Made by a program: the position numbers and the translations under genes. A stretch of 64,000 nucleotides of DNA from Paenibacillus sp. FSL R10-2734. Lineage in GTDB: Bacteria; Bacillota; Bacilli; Paenibacillales; Paenibacillaceae. Shown here piece after piece: positions 1-9,098 of the stretch; position 1 is the first letter of the stretch; each line of letters starts with the position of its first letter. The notes beneath the pieces are model-generated. The model made no database searches. It had not been told where the DNA came from and saw only the letters and a list, made by a program, of their open reading frames with translations. The stretch lies in NCBI RefSeq assembly GCF_037963865.1, contig NZ_CP150170.1, positions 6,820,001-6,884,000 of the forward strand, given 5' to 3'.

Positions 1-1135
1 CAGCATCGCTCCCCTCAGCAGCTTCCTCTGGAATGTTGCACCAGCGAAGCTGCGGATGATCGTATTGCTGCCTGAAATTAGTAGCTGCGATTGGATCATA
101 TAGTTTGACTGTTGCCCCTTCAGCCACCAGCGCCTCAACAATCTCTCTGGCTGGAGCTTCGCGGACATCATCAGTATTAGGCTTGAAGGCAAGACCCCAT
201 ATCCCAATTGTCGAACCGCGTAGACTGCCAAGTGATTCATGCAGCTTGGAGATGATCATGAACCGTTGTCCCTTGTTCACCTCAACCACAGATTTCAATA
301 GTTTAAATTCGTAATCGACATTGCCCGCAATTTGAATGAGCGCATTCGTGTCTTTCGGGAAACAGGAGCCTCCATAACCGATACCAGCCTGCAGGAAGGA
401 TGACCCGATTCTTTGGTCCATACCCATTCCTTCTGCTACCTCAGTTACATCAGCTCCCACTTTTTCGCAAATATTGGCGATCTCATTAATAAAGGAGATT
501 TTAGTGGCCAAAAATGCATTCGAAGCATATTTAATCATTTCTGCACTGCGTATATCTGTTACAAATACATTTTCTGTGAAACCCTTATGAAGCTCGCGCA
601 TGGTTGGTTCCAGCTCTGGATTATCAAGACCAATGACAATTCTGTCGGGATGAAGTGTATCGCGAATCGCTGAACCTTCACGTAAAAATTCAGGTGCAGA
701 CACGATATCAAAAGGATGATGGGTAGACTTAGAGATCATTTTGGAGATCTTCTCATTTGTCCCTACTGGAACTGTAGATTTAGTCATTATAATTTTGTAC
801 CCTTCCATCGCTTTAGCGATTTCAGTGGCTGCACCCTCAATATAAGTTAAGTCTGCTTCACCATTAGGCAGTGATGGCGTACCTACAGCAAGGATGATAA
901 TATCTGAACGGCGCACCGAATCCTGAAGATCCGCAGAAAAGGATAACCGCTCCTCCCGAAGATTCAGTTCAATCATTTCTTCGATTCCCGGTTCATAGAT
1001 GGGCGATTCCATCCGTTTCAGCTTCATAATCTTTTCCTCGTCCTTATCCACACAGATGACATGATGTCCGCCTAGTGAAAAGCACACACCAGATACAAGA
1101 CCCACATACCCAGTACCGATTACTGTCAGCTTCAT
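1..1135 (-). CDS. ugd: UDP-glucose 6-dehydrogenase, 3' end cut by window edge
   Basis: Oxidises UDP-glucose to UDP-glucuronate with NAD+, supplying glucuronic acid for the polymer made by this cluster. About 378 codons are visible; family members are about 440 residues, so only the C-terminal part is missing. The N-terminus reads MKLTVIGTGYVGLVSG, the Rossmann nucleotide-binding loop, and GGSCFPKD further on carries the catalytic cysteine. Start chosen at the ATG 8 bases after AAAGGAGG, a ribosome site that overlaps the stop codon of the glycosyltransferase before it, so the two are translationally close. It is the last visible gene of the operon. The enzyme class is certain; the sugar acid in the polymer is inferred from it. 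Confidence 0.95.
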   Translation of the reverse strand, partial: MKLTVIGTGYVGLVSGVCFSLGGHHVICVDKDEEKIMKLKRMESPIYEPGIEEMIELNLREERLSFSADLQDSVRRSDIIILAVGTPSLPNGEADLTYIEGAATEIAKAMEGYKIIMTKSTVPVGTNEKISKMISKSTHHPFDIVSAPEFLREGSAIRDTLHPDRIVIGLDNPELEPTMRELHKGFTENVFVTDIRSAEMIKYASNAFLATKISFINEIANICEKVGADVTEVAEGMGMDQRIGSSFLQAGIGYGGSCFPKDTNALIQIAGNVDYEFKLLKSVVEVNKGQRFMIISKLHESLGSLRGSTIGIWGLAFKPNTDDVREAPAREIVEALVAEGATVKLYDPIAATNFRQQYDHPQLRWCNIPEEAAEGSDA

Positions 1136-1139
1136 ACAA

Positions 1140-2240
1140 TCATCCTCCTTTTAGAAAATTGACGTAGGCCTGCTCAACATACTGCTTGAACTTAACCATA
1201 AATGCCTGCTCATCGAATTTACGTGCATGCTCCATGATTTGATCGATATCCCAAGCGTAAGACTCTACCTCATAAATAGCCTTTAGTAGATCCTCCACTT
1301 CTTGATGCTGAAAGAACACACCGTTTACATAAGGAATAATAGTATCTAGTGCACCACCTGCTTGATAAGCAATTACCGGTCTTCCTGCAGCGTTCGCTTC
1401 CAGCGGTGTGATTCCAAAGTCCTCTTCACCTGGAAAAATAAATGCTCTACACTGCGCCATCATTCCTGTCACTTGCTCATCTTCTAGCCGGCCTAGAAAC
1501 GATACATTTCCCTTAGCCATGCCTTCAAGACGCTTGCGATCTGGTCCATCCCCTACGATATAAAGCTTAAGACCGTTACGGTTAAAAGCCTCTACTGCCA
1601 GATCAATCCGCTTGTAGGAGACAAGTCGAGATACAATTAAATAATAGTCACCTATAGTAGAAGAGCTTGTAAACCGGGCTGTATTAATCGGTGGAAATAT
1701 GACATCTGCATCCCGGTGATAATAATTCTGAATCCTCGTCTTCACTACTGAAGAATTGGCTACGAACTGATTCACATTTTTGGAAGTCCGCTGGTCCCAT
1801 GTTTTGAGTTGCTGCATGTATACCTTAAGCATTTTCTTGAACAACCCGGAATTCGACTGACGTTCCATGTAGGTGTCATAATCCCATGCGAAGCGCATAG
1901 GCGTATGGCAGTAACAAAGATGAAACGTATGTTTAGGAACTTGAATACTTTTCATAAAAGCACTGCTGGAACTCAGGACGATATCGAAACCGCGAAAGTC
2001 CAAATCACGGATGGCCATTGGATAAAGTGGCAGCACCCCTTTAAAATTGGTCTTTACCCCCGGAATCTTTTGCAGCCAGGAGGCACGGATATCCGCATCT
2101 TTGAGATTATCAGTAAGGCGGCTTCCATTAAAAACCGTTGTGTAGATTGGAGCCTCGGGATACATGTGATGAAAGACTTCCACCACTCTTTCCGCGCCGC
2201 CCATTTGGATTAAGTAATCGTGCGCTATCGCAATTTTCAT
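1140..2240 (-). CDS. GT4-family glycosyltransferase
   Basis: Predicted retaining glycosyltransferase of GT-B fold, family GT4, adding one sugar to the lipid-linked repeat unit on the cytoplasmic face. The N-terminus MKIAIAHDYLIQMGGAERVV is the usual acceptor-domain start with the GGAER loop. The C-terminal donor domain has the E-x7-E element in FPGEEDFGITPLEANAAG, where donor nucleotide-sugar phosphates bind. Length 366 residues is typical. An upstream in-frame ATG at 2270 exists, but the ATG at 2240 has GAGGATG at good spacing and starts at the conserved domain. Donor sugar cannot be told from sequence. It sits between another GT4 gene and the UDP-glucose dehydrogenase. Confidence 0.88.
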   Translation of the reverse strand: MKIAIAHDYLIQMGGAERVVEVFHHMYPEAPIYTTVFNGSRLTDNLKDADIRASWLQKIPGVKTNFKGVLPLYPMAIRDLDFRGFDIVLSSSSAFMKSIQVPKHTFHLCYCHTPMRFAWDYDTYMERQSNSGLFKKMLKVYMQQLKTWDQRTSKNVNQFVANSSVVKTRIQNYYHRDADVIFPPINTARFTSSSTIGDYYLIVSRLVSYKRIDLAVEAFNRNGLKLYIVGDGPDRKRLEGMAKGNVSFLGRLEDEQVTGMMAQCRAFIFPGEEDFGITPLEANAAGRPVIAYQAGGALDTIIPYVNGVFFQHQEVEDLLKAIYEVESYAWDIDQIMEHARKFDEQAFMVKFKQYVEQAYVNFLKGG

Positions 2241-2301
2241 GTGAATCATCCTCAAAGTTTTATGGAGCATCGTCTTCAGAATTACCGCGTCATATCAACT
2301 G

Positions 2302-3441
2302 TCAGGTGCTCGCCAACAAACCTTTATAGTAGTCAACGATGTCCTTGACCGTATTCTCGATAACAAAATGCTCCTTCACTCGTTTCATCCCATTATCCGC
2401 CATCCGTCGTCTTTCTTCTGGGTGATCCAGCATCCACTTTATGGAGTCTGCCAGTATCGCCGCGTCACCAGGCTCTATCAGTAATCCTGTCTCACCTTGA
2501 ACTACAATTTCTACCGGTCCGCCTTCATTGGAGGCGATAACTGGTAATCCTGCTGCCATTCCTTCAACGATAACTTGGCCAAAGGGCTCAGGAGTTACCG
2601 AGGTGTGAATCAGTAAATCGGCAGTATTCATAAGGCCTTGAATATCATCCACATGCCCCAGCATGCTTACATTAGTAAGCTCGTCGTTTTTTATCTTTTG
2701 AAGCAATTCCTGCTTATAAGCTTCTTCTCCAAATAGAGCGTCACCGGCCAGCCAGAACTTCACACGAGGTTCGTTCTTAAAGCTTTTTGCGGCTTCCAGC
2801 ACAATATGCTGCCCTTTCCAATGCGCCAATCGACCAACTAGCAATACGTTAAAATCCTTCTGGTCCCGCTTACCTATCCCATTACCAATCGCTTTAGCGA
2901 ATGCGGAGTAAACGACCAGCGTTTTCTTCGAACGCGGCAGCTCCAAAGCATTCAGCGTTGAATGTGAATTCGCGATGACTCCATTGGGGAGCAGACGCGA
3001 CAGCAAACGAATTCCTTTGGCAACGATAGGCTTTAAATAAGGGGCTCCAATATGGTCCCGGATGTGCCAAATCAATGGAACGCCCGCTATTTTAGCAGCG
3101 ATTGCTCCGTATAATGCAGATTTCAGGGAATTGGTGTGCACGCAATCTACCTTTTCCTCTTTTAAGAGCGGAGCGAGCTTGCGACCATAAGCCAACAACT
3201 TGAAGGCTGCAGCAGGCGCTCCCAAATTGACGGCATTTCTACCACGACTTCTGATGCTCTCATCTAGCGGAATAATACGGACATCCATCCCTTTTTCACG
3301 TAGCCGTTCAGCCAGTGCACCATCCTCAGCCAGGATTACAAGTGGATCAATCTGTTCTCCAATATGGGTAAGGATGTTAAACAAGGCAACTTCTCCACCA
3401 CTCCATTTAGCAGTGTGATCGATATAAGCCACTCTAAGCAT
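2302..3441 (-). CDS. GT4-family glycosyltransferase
   Basis: Second GT4 enzyme of the cluster, 379 residues. The N-terminus MLRVAYIDHTAKWSGGEVAL has the GGxxxAL acceptor loop; the C-terminal domain shows VTPEPFGQVIVEGMAAGLPV, the PEPFG...E donor motif common in GT4 mannosyl- or glucosyltransferases. The open frame extends to 3540, but the start at 3441 is preferred: its ATG shares a base with the TAA of the upstream gene (TAATG) and follows GGAGGTGACC. The overlap implies translational coupling with the preceding GT4 gene. Sugar specificity is unknown. Confidence 0.88.
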   Translation of the reverse strand: MLRVAYIDHTAKWSGGEVALFNILTHIGEQIDPLVILAEDGALAERLREKGMDVRIIPLDESIRSRGRNAVNLGAPAAAFKLLAYGRKLAPLLKEEKVDCVHTNSLKSALYGAIAAKIAGVPLIWHIRDHIGAPYLKPIVAKGIRLLSRLLPNGVIANSHSTLNALELPRSKKTLVVYSAFAKAIGNGIGKRDQKDFNVLLVGRLAHWKGQHIVLEAAKSFKNEPRVKFWLAGDALFGEEAYKQELLQKIKNDELTNVSMLGHVDDIQGLMNTADLLIHTSVTPEPFGQVIVEGMAAGLPVIASNEGGPVEIVVQGETGLLIEPGDAAILADSIKWMLDHPEERRRMADNGMKRVKEHFVIENTVKDIVDYYKGLLAST

Positions 3442-4628
3442 TACATGGTCACCTCCTCTCCTAAGGTTTGTAAGAACACGGATTCTACTTGATCCGTAAC
3501 ATGCTCCCAGGTGTATCTCTCCAGAACATGCTCTCTGCATTCATCCCGGCTCGGAAGCAGCTTTCGATTGCTAAGCATATGAATCATGCCTTCGGCCATA
3601 TGGTCACTACTTGAACTCTTAAATAGCAATTCCGGCCGGAAGCCTTGTAAAATCTCCTTATTTCCGCCAATTGGTGTAGCCATTACAGGCAAGCCTGAAG
3701 ATAAGGCTTCAACGGTAATCAAACCAAAGCCCTCCAATGCCTGTGAGGGAACCACGAACATGTCCGCTGCCTGATAATAAGAGGCTAGTTCATGATCGGG
3801 AATGTAGCCTAGCAGTCTTACCTTGTTGCTTAAGCCATAGTCGGCGATCTTTTCTTCCAGCTCCCCTCGCAGCGGCCCTTTGCCACCAATCAGCAGAATT
3901 GCATTCGGGAAACGCTCCGTAACTTGCTTCCAGGCTTCAAGCAGCTGCAGTAGTCCCATCCGATTGACCAACCGCCGAACAGTCAGCACGGTTGTTGCTC
4001 CCTCAGGTAAATTCAAGGTTCGGCGAATCGCCAATCGATTCGTAGCAGGAATAAAACGTTCCACATTAGCTGCTCCTGGTATCACTATAATTTTGTGTAG
4101 AGGCACTCCGTGCAGCTTATGGAGAATATCTCGGAACGTTTCACTAAGCACGATGAACTTATCCGCTAGCTTATAGGCTCTATGTTCAATGGATTTGGCG
4201 ATGGTTGTCTTGACCCGGTGCTTAATGCCTTGGCCTTCGATTTTCATTTCTTCATTCCATGGACCATGAAAGGTCATCACTACAGGAATCCCACGTTTCT
4301 TTGCTTCCATTGCTGGACCAATACCATAAGGAGCGAAATGAGAGTATAAAATATCTATACGGCCACTACCCTCTCCCATCAGATCAGCCGCTTTACGCTG
4401 GAAAGCATCCTTACGCTTCCAAATTCCATCCTTTGGATCTCCGGCATTGTGAATAATTAATTCCTCAGGGGTTGCAGGCGTCTCTTGACTGCAAATCAGC
4501 GCATGCACCCGATTACGTGAGGAGAGTTGCTCGCAAACGGATTTGAAATACGTGTTAAGCCCACCCGGCTGTAGCGACGGCCAGCTAAGGCCAGTCGTCA
4601 TAATGTTCAATCCGTCACTGTACGGCAT
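3441..4628 (-). CDS. GT4-family glycosyltransferase
   Basis: Third consecutive GT4 enzyme, 395 residues. N-terminal GLSWPSLQPGGLNTYFKSV matches the PGG(L/V)xxY loop of GT4 proteins; the C-terminal part has VPSQALEGFGLITVEALSSG with the E-x7-E element. AAAGGAGAGAGAAGCT precedes the ATG, supporting the start. The first codons overlap the end of the GT2 gene upstream by 14 bases. Expected to build the repeat unit on undecaprenyl diphosphate at the inner face of the membrane. Three different GT4 plus two GT2 and one GT26 enzymes suggest a repeat unit of roughly six or seven sugars including the primer sugar; that count is an inference. Confidence 0.88.
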   Translation of the reverse strand: MPYSDGLNIMTTGLSWPSLQPGGLNTYFKSVCEQLSSRNRVHALICSQETPATPEELIIHNAGDPKDGIWKRKDAFQRKAADLMGEGSGRIDILYSHFAPYGIGPAMEAKKRGIPVVMTFHGPWNEEMKIEGQGIKHRVKTTIAKSIEHRAYKLADKFIVLSETFRDILHKLHGVPLHKIIVIPGAANVERFIPATNRLAIRRTLNLPEGATTVLTVRRLVNRMGLLQLLEAWKQVTERFPNAILLIGGKGPLRGELEEKIADYGLSNKVRLLGYIPDHELASYYQAADMFVVPSQALEGFGLITVEALSSGLPVMATPIGGNKEILQGFRPELLFKSSSSDHMAEGMIHMLSNRKLLPSRDECREHVLERYTWEHVTDQVESVFLQTLGEEVTM

Positions 4629-5472
4629 AGCTTCTCTCTCCTTTATTCTCCTTCTCGGTCTGACTCTTCTTTGTATTGTGCTGAGCCAGTTTTCCCGATC
4701 TAATCAATTCATAATGCTTGAAGCCGACCATGAATTCATACATGACCCAGAATACGGATACGCCGAAGCCTGACATTCCCTTCTTGAACAAACCGTGTAA
4801 GAAATACTTTTGCAGGAAACGGGCTGGTGGTCTTAACAGCAGATGACTGACCCGAAATCGTTTGCCCTTGGCATACGCACTTTCAGCTTCCAAATCAGTG
4901 TACTTATTAAAACGTGCCACATGATCGTTAATACTGCGGTAGCCATAATGCCAGAGAGTTCCTGTCAAACGTATGGTTCGCTCTTCAGAGACCTCGGGCA
5001 TCTCGTGCACCAAGCTGTTTCGAATTCCATACGCTTTGCGGTTGTAAAGGCGCACTAGATACTCTCCACGATCCAGCCATCTCCCCATAAAGTCGCCGAT
5101 CCGGTAGATAGAATAGGCAGCCGATTGATCTATAAGCCCCGGTTTCAGTTCAAGAATACTTGCGGCCAACTCGTCGCTGACCACTTCGTCAGTATCAATA
5201 AGGAAGACCCAATCATGAACCGCGCGTTCTACTCCGAACTCCCTCTGTTTCGCATATCCGGGCCAAGGATTGACGTATACACGACAATTTAAGCTTTCGG
5301 AAAGCTGAGCTGTCCCGTCTTTGCTGCCTCCGTCAATCACAACCACTTCGTCGGCGAATAACCTGCAGGATTGTATGGCCTTAGATATTCGAACTTCGTC
5401 ATCCTGAGCGATAATGACAGCCGATATTGGATAATTGCCTTGGCCGCCTACCACGCTTTTTACTGAATCCAT
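4615..5472 (-). CDS. GT2-family glycosyltransferase, WaaE/KdtX-like
   Basis: Predicted inverting GT-A glycosyltransferase. PISAVIIAQDDEVRISKAI and DEVVVIDGGSKDGT are the opening strand and DGGSxDGT motif, and FLIDTDEVVSDEL carries the metal-binding DTDE. The layout with a GYAKQREFG segment is that of the LPS/teichoic glucosyltransferase WaaE type. The open frame runs up to 5559, but AAAGGAGGAAACCTTC sits directly before the ATG at 5472 and no comparable site serves the upstream ATG, so 285 residues are assigned. A hydrophobic patch near residue 250 (FGVSVFWVMYEFMVGF) may touch the membrane. Acceptor and donor are unknown. Confidence 0.85.
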   Translation of the reverse strand: MDSVKSVVGGQGNYPISAVIIAQDDEVRISKAIQSCRLFADEVVVIDGGSKDGTAQLSESLNCRVYVNPWPGYAKQREFGVERAVHDWVFLIDTDEVVSDELAASILELKPGLIDQSAAYSIYRIGDFMGRWLDRGEYLVRLYNRKAYGIRNSLVHEMPEVSEERTIRLTGTLWHYGYRSINDHVARFNKYTDLEAESAYAKGKRFRVSHLLLRPPARFLQKYFLHGLFKKGMSGFGVSVFWVMYEFMVGFKHYELIRSGKLAQHNTKKSQTEKENKGERSYAVQ

Positions 5473-5498
5473 GAAGGTTTCCTCCTTTAGCTTTCGCA

Positions 5499-6884
5499 TT
5501 ATCCATTCATATCCATCGGTTTCTTGCGAATGTAAGAATTCATCGTCGTCTTCATCCACTGGATGTCCTCCCGGGTAATGAGCAGCCGGGGAAGTTTAAC
5601 TTTCAAGGTGTACCTTATGTTGAGAACAATGAAGAAGAAGCGCAGGATTGCTGATGACAACATCGCTATCCCTGCTCCAAGTAAGCCGAATTTAGGGATG
5701 AGCAGGAATAATATTGGGATAACCAAGAGTAAGCCAAACCCTTGAAGCATCGAAACAATTTTCGGCTTACCAAGCGCCATAAAGGCCTGCGCCAGAATAA
5801 TCGTCCCTCCGCTAATGGTCACTTCAAGGAGCAACAAGCGAAACACGGTTAATGCCGCATTGAAGTCTTTGCCGTACATCAGCGGAATCACTAACGGAGC
5901 CAAGAGCATCAGGACTATTCCACCAAGCATGGTGAAGGTCGTACTTATTCGAAAGGCTTTGAATGTTAACTCAACGGCCTGTTCTTTTGACAGCTCAGAA
6001 GCCTTGGGAAACAATACGATCGTAATCGAGCTTGAGAAAAAATTAACCATCCGTGACAGACTCACAGCCACTACATACAGCCCCAAATCAGCAGGTCTTA
6101 ACAAACCGGCAATCACGATCTGATCGATATAGGTAGAGAAATTGCCAAGCAAGTCATTGCCGTAGGAACCTAGCCCGTAAGTGAACAATCTTTTTAAATT
6201 CTGAAAGGCCCCACTCATCTTCACCTTATAGGTGCGAAGCAAGGAAATCGTCATTCCGATAAACAGCGGCGCCCCCGGAAGGAGATAGGCAACTGCAGTT
6301 GTAAAAGGATTCATCTGATCCAGCGCGATCAATATCCCGATCATCGTCAGTGTAAGCAATGGCACTAGATAGCGAATCCAATTAAACCTCTTGTATTCTC
6401 CTCTGAATTGAAAAGCTGCATTGTTAATTTGAGAGATCGCTATAATCGGACACAGAATCATAGACCACTGAGCAAAGTTCACGACCTCCGGACTGAAGGA
6501 TTTCAGCCAATAAGGTAAGACCACGATACCTATAATCATCGCTATGACCCCAAAAGTGATACCGAGCAGCAATGCCATACGATATAGCACTCCGGCATCA
6601 TCCGGGTTTTTCTTAGCGTTATAGATCAGCGCTGACGGAATTCCAAAGCTCATGCTGAACGCCAGAAACTGTGACCAGTTAATCATTGCCGTCTGTTCCC
6701 CACGCCCTGTCGGTCCAAGATAACGGGCAGTCAGTACACCCGTTAACATGTTAATCAGTAGGATCATGACACTTACAAACATAGTTTTTACGGCTGCCGA
6801 GCTGTTGTCCTTACTCTTCGCGAACAGTCTAAAGGATGACCAGATTGTTCTAGTGGGGAGAGATTTTGCATTCAACTGCTGCAT
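5499..6884 (-). CDS. wzx: Wzx-type repeat-unit flippase (MOP superfamily)
   Basis: Polytopic protein of 461 residues with about 12 to 14 hydrophobic segments, read as a polysaccharide-biosynthesis flippase that moves the undecaprenyl-diphosphate-linked repeat unit to the outer face. The segment TGVLTARYLGPTGRGEQTAM near residue 50 is the conserved N-terminal family signature (LGPxxxG). Start is supported by GGAAGGGAACACCGT before the ATG; the first 35 bases overlap the end of the polymerase-like gene upstream. Together with the two Wzy/WaaL-like proteins and the Wzz and CapB proteins it identifies a Wzx/Wzy-dependent pathway. Confidence 0.85.
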   Translation of the reverse strand: MQQLNAKSLPTRTIWSSFRLFAKSKDNSSAAVKTMFVSVMILLINMLTGVLTARYLGPTGRGEQTAMINWSQFLAFSMSFGIPSALIYNAKKNPDDAGVLYRMALLLGITFGVIAMIIGIVVLPYWLKSFSPEVVNFAQWSMILCPIIAISQINNAAFQFRGEYKRFNWIRYLVPLLTLTMIGILIALDQMNPFTTAVAYLLPGAPLFIGMTISLLRTYKVKMSGAFQNLKRLFTYGLGSYGNDLLGNFSTYIDQIVIAGLLRPADLGLYVVAVSLSRMVNFFSSSITIVLFPKASELSKEQAVELTFKAFRISTTFTMLGGIVLMLLAPLVIPLMYGKDFNAALTVFRLLLLEVTISGGTIILAQAFMALGKPKIVSMLQGFGLLLVIPILFLLIPKFGLLGAGIAMLSSAILRFFFIVLNIRYTLKVKLPRLLITREDIQWMKTTMNSYIRKKPMDMNG

Positions 6885-8328
6885 ACGGTGTTCCCTTCCT
6901 TCTACTTTGAGTAATCACCCTTGCGCTGAGGCCAAGACCGATCAGCATCCAGATTAAGTATCCCTTGAGTCCGGGAAACCCATTATCTGACACCAGACTG
7001 ACTATCGCACCGGTCCAAGTAGCTAGCGCAAGTCGGGCGTAGGGCTGCAATTGGTCCCTGCTGATTACTCTAGCGAATATCTGTTTGACAACTGCGCCTA
7101 AAGCTCCGAAGAAGAAAATAGCACCCAGAACACCAAAGGTAAGCAGTAAGGCGATAACTCCGTTATCCATAATTCCGTACTCTCCAAGCTCGCCGTCGTT
7201 ACCAAGCTTAGTCCCTTGGCCTACACTGCCAATTCCCTGACCTACTGGATTGGCAGCGACCATCGGCAGCATGTTTTGCCATAAGCTTAGTCGTTCATTA
7301 TAAGAGTGATCTTCTTGAACAGAAGATAATGTCTCTACCCGAGCAACTAGTCCTTCAGCGCCAGGCAATTTAGGCACAACCCAGAACAACGCAGCAGCCA
7401 CAAAAACTAATTGGATCAAGGTTTTCCACTTTCCCTTAGATGGAGAGGTTCCAATATACATGAGCAGCATCACCAGAAGAATCAGCCATGCCGCGCGGAC
7501 TAAGGTAGTCAGCAGGCAGATAACAACCAGCAGAACGCCGATCCAGCGCAATGTTCCCCGCCATTTTTTCTCCAGTATCATCGGAACTAAAGCAAATGCT
7601 AAGAATGTTGCAGCCGGGCCGGGCGAATTCAGCGTGGAGAACACTCGAATTTCCAATGGATAAGGATTTCCGATGGACATCATGTCCGCATGTTTCATCC
7701 AGAACACATCCCAAGGTGGCACCGTCAAATACTGAATAATCCCGTAAATGGCAACTAGGACAGCAATATTGGCAAAAGCGGTAAGCAATCGATCGATATC
7801 CTTCGGCTTGAACTTTGTAACGGCAAAGTACGGCAATAACAGCAGTGGCACAATATAATTCGCTAAGTCATAAACTGAGCCCATACCATTCTTAGCCAAG
7901 CCGATTAAAGCTCCATAACCCAGCGCAGCTGCGAACAGCAACATAATTCGCGTGGAGGCTTTTTGAATATTGTGAATCTCCTTCAATAGCGGAATAATCA
8001 AGGTTACACCAGTTAACAAGGGGGCTAAACTTAGCAATGATACAGAGTGATACACTCCTTCTGACCAGTCAGCAATGCGACGTAGCTCTGGAGCTACTGC
8101 CCAGATTAGCAAGGTATAAGCAACCAGCATTTTCGGTCTAAGTATGGCTAGCAAGAAAGCTGGGAATAGGATGGCTGAGAGAATGGCTCCCTCCAGACTG
8201 TTCGATGAACTCAGCATCGCACTGGAGAAGCCGATGATCAGCGGAAGAGAGACACCTATAGCCGCAGTTCCCCCGATTAACCCAGCTGTCTTGATAAACC
8301 TAAGTGATGGGGGCGTAAATACACTCAT
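6850..8328 (-). CDS. O-antigen ligase/polymerase-like membrane protein (Wzy/WaaL family)
   Basis: 492 residues with about 12 predicted membrane spans and one large loop roughly between residues 335 and 395. In that loop are the conserved pieces SYNERLSLWQNMLPMVAANP and VGQGIGS, the R-x3-W...P..G.G pattern of the O-antigen ligase/polymerase domain. The protein probably polymerises or transfers the polymer at the outer membrane face. AAGGAGGCTTGGA precedes the ATG. A second protein of the same broad family lies two genes upstream (9095-10441), so which is the polymerase is not decidable from sequence. Confidence 0.82.
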   Translation of the reverse strand: MSVFTPPSLRFIKTAGLIGGTAAIGVSLPLIIGFSSAMLSSSNSLEGAILSAILFPAFLLAILRPKMLVAYTLLIWAVAPELRRIADWSEGVYHSVSLLSLAPLLTGVTLIIPLLKEIHNIQKASTRIMLLFAAALGYGALIGLAKNGMGSVYDLANYIVPLLLLPYFAVTKFKPKDIDRLLTAFANIAVLVAIYGIIQYLTVPPWDVFWMKHADMMSIGNPYPLEIRVFSTLNSPGPAATFLAFALVPMILEKKWRGTLRWIGVLLVVICLLTTLVRAAWLILLVMLLMYIGTSPSKGKWKTLIQLVFVAAALFWVVPKLPGAEGLVARVETLSSVQEDHSYNERLSLWQNMLPMVAANPVGQGIGSVGQGTKLGNDGELGEYGIMDNGVIALLLTFGVLGAIFFFGALGAVVKQIFARVISRDQLQPYARLALATWTGAIVSLVSDNGFPGLKGYLIWMLIGLGLSARVITQSRRKGTPYAAVECKISPH

Positions 8329-9098
8329 TCCAAGCCTCCTTCCTTCACCTTATCCCGCTTACGCAGTTCCTTAAGCAATAAAAGTAGAAATTGTGCATCA
8401 TCCACAAGATATCTTTTCCAAAGCCTTCCCGGCTCCTGACTTAGACGCCAAAACCATTCAAGACCCGTTCTCTGCATGAAATCTGGCGCCCGCTTGACCG
8501 AGCCTGAGAGAAAATCAAAGGTTGCTCCCACGCCAATCGAGATCGGTGCTTGATAAGAAGTATAGTGACGATAAATCCACTTCTCCTGTTTAGGAGCTCC
8601 CACGCCGACAAATACGATATCTGGCTGACTTTCCGTAAGCATTTTTACAATTCGTTCATTCTCCTCCTCGTTATGCTCAAAACCATAAGATGGGGAGTAG
8701 CAGCCGACGACGTTGATTCCGGGAAAAGCCGCTTTAAGATTCATGGTTGCCCGCTCCGGTATGCCTTCAGCTGAGCCTAAGAAGAACAGCCGGTACTTCC
8801 TTTGCTCAAAAGCATTACCAAGACGACTGAAAAGATCAGCTCCGGATACTTTCTGCTTCAACGGTTTGCCTAGCATTTTGGATGCCCAGATGAGCGGCAT
8901 GCCATCAGCAACGACAGCGCCTGCCTCGGAGTACACCATTTGAAATTCTTTGTCCTTCCGAAGCTTGATCACATGATCCACATTGCAGGTCAGGATGTAG
9001 GATTGTTTCCTTTCCTGTATAGTTTTATCAATGTAATCAAGCAAATCCATAAAATCATAGTTATCAAATTTGACATCGAACATATTCACTTGGTTCAT
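8325..9098 (-). CDS. WecG/TagA/CpsF-family glycosyltransferase (GT26)
   Basis: 257-residue GT26 enzyme. YILTCNVDHVIKLRKDKEF and VVADGMPLIWASKMLGKPL are the family N-terminal motifs (T-N-x-D/N and ADG-x-P/G), and FVGVGAPKQEKWIYRH is the C-terminal G-x-PKQE-x-W signature. GT26 members include TagA (ManNAc transfer in teichoic acid) and GumM (glucuronic acid transfer in xanthan). With UDP-glucose dehydrogenase in the same operon a GumM-like glucuronosyltransferase is attractive, but this is inference. The open frame extends to 9167; start is placed at the ATG at 9098, which overlaps the TGA of the preceding gene (ATGA). The last codon overlaps the next gene by 4 bases. Confidence 0.88.
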   Translation of the reverse strand: MNQVNMFDVKFDNYDFMDLLDYIDKTIQERKQSYILTCNVDHVIKLRKDKEFQMVYSEAGAVVADGMPLIWASKMLGKPLKQKVSGADLFSRLGNAFEQRKYRLFFLGSAEGIPERATMNLKAAFPGINVVGCYSPSYGFEHNEEENERIVKMLTESQPDIVFVGVGAPKQEKWIYRHYTSYQAPISIGVGATFDFLSGSVKRAPDFMQRTGLEWFWRLSQEPGRLWKRYLVDDAQFLLLLLKELRKRDKVKEGGLE

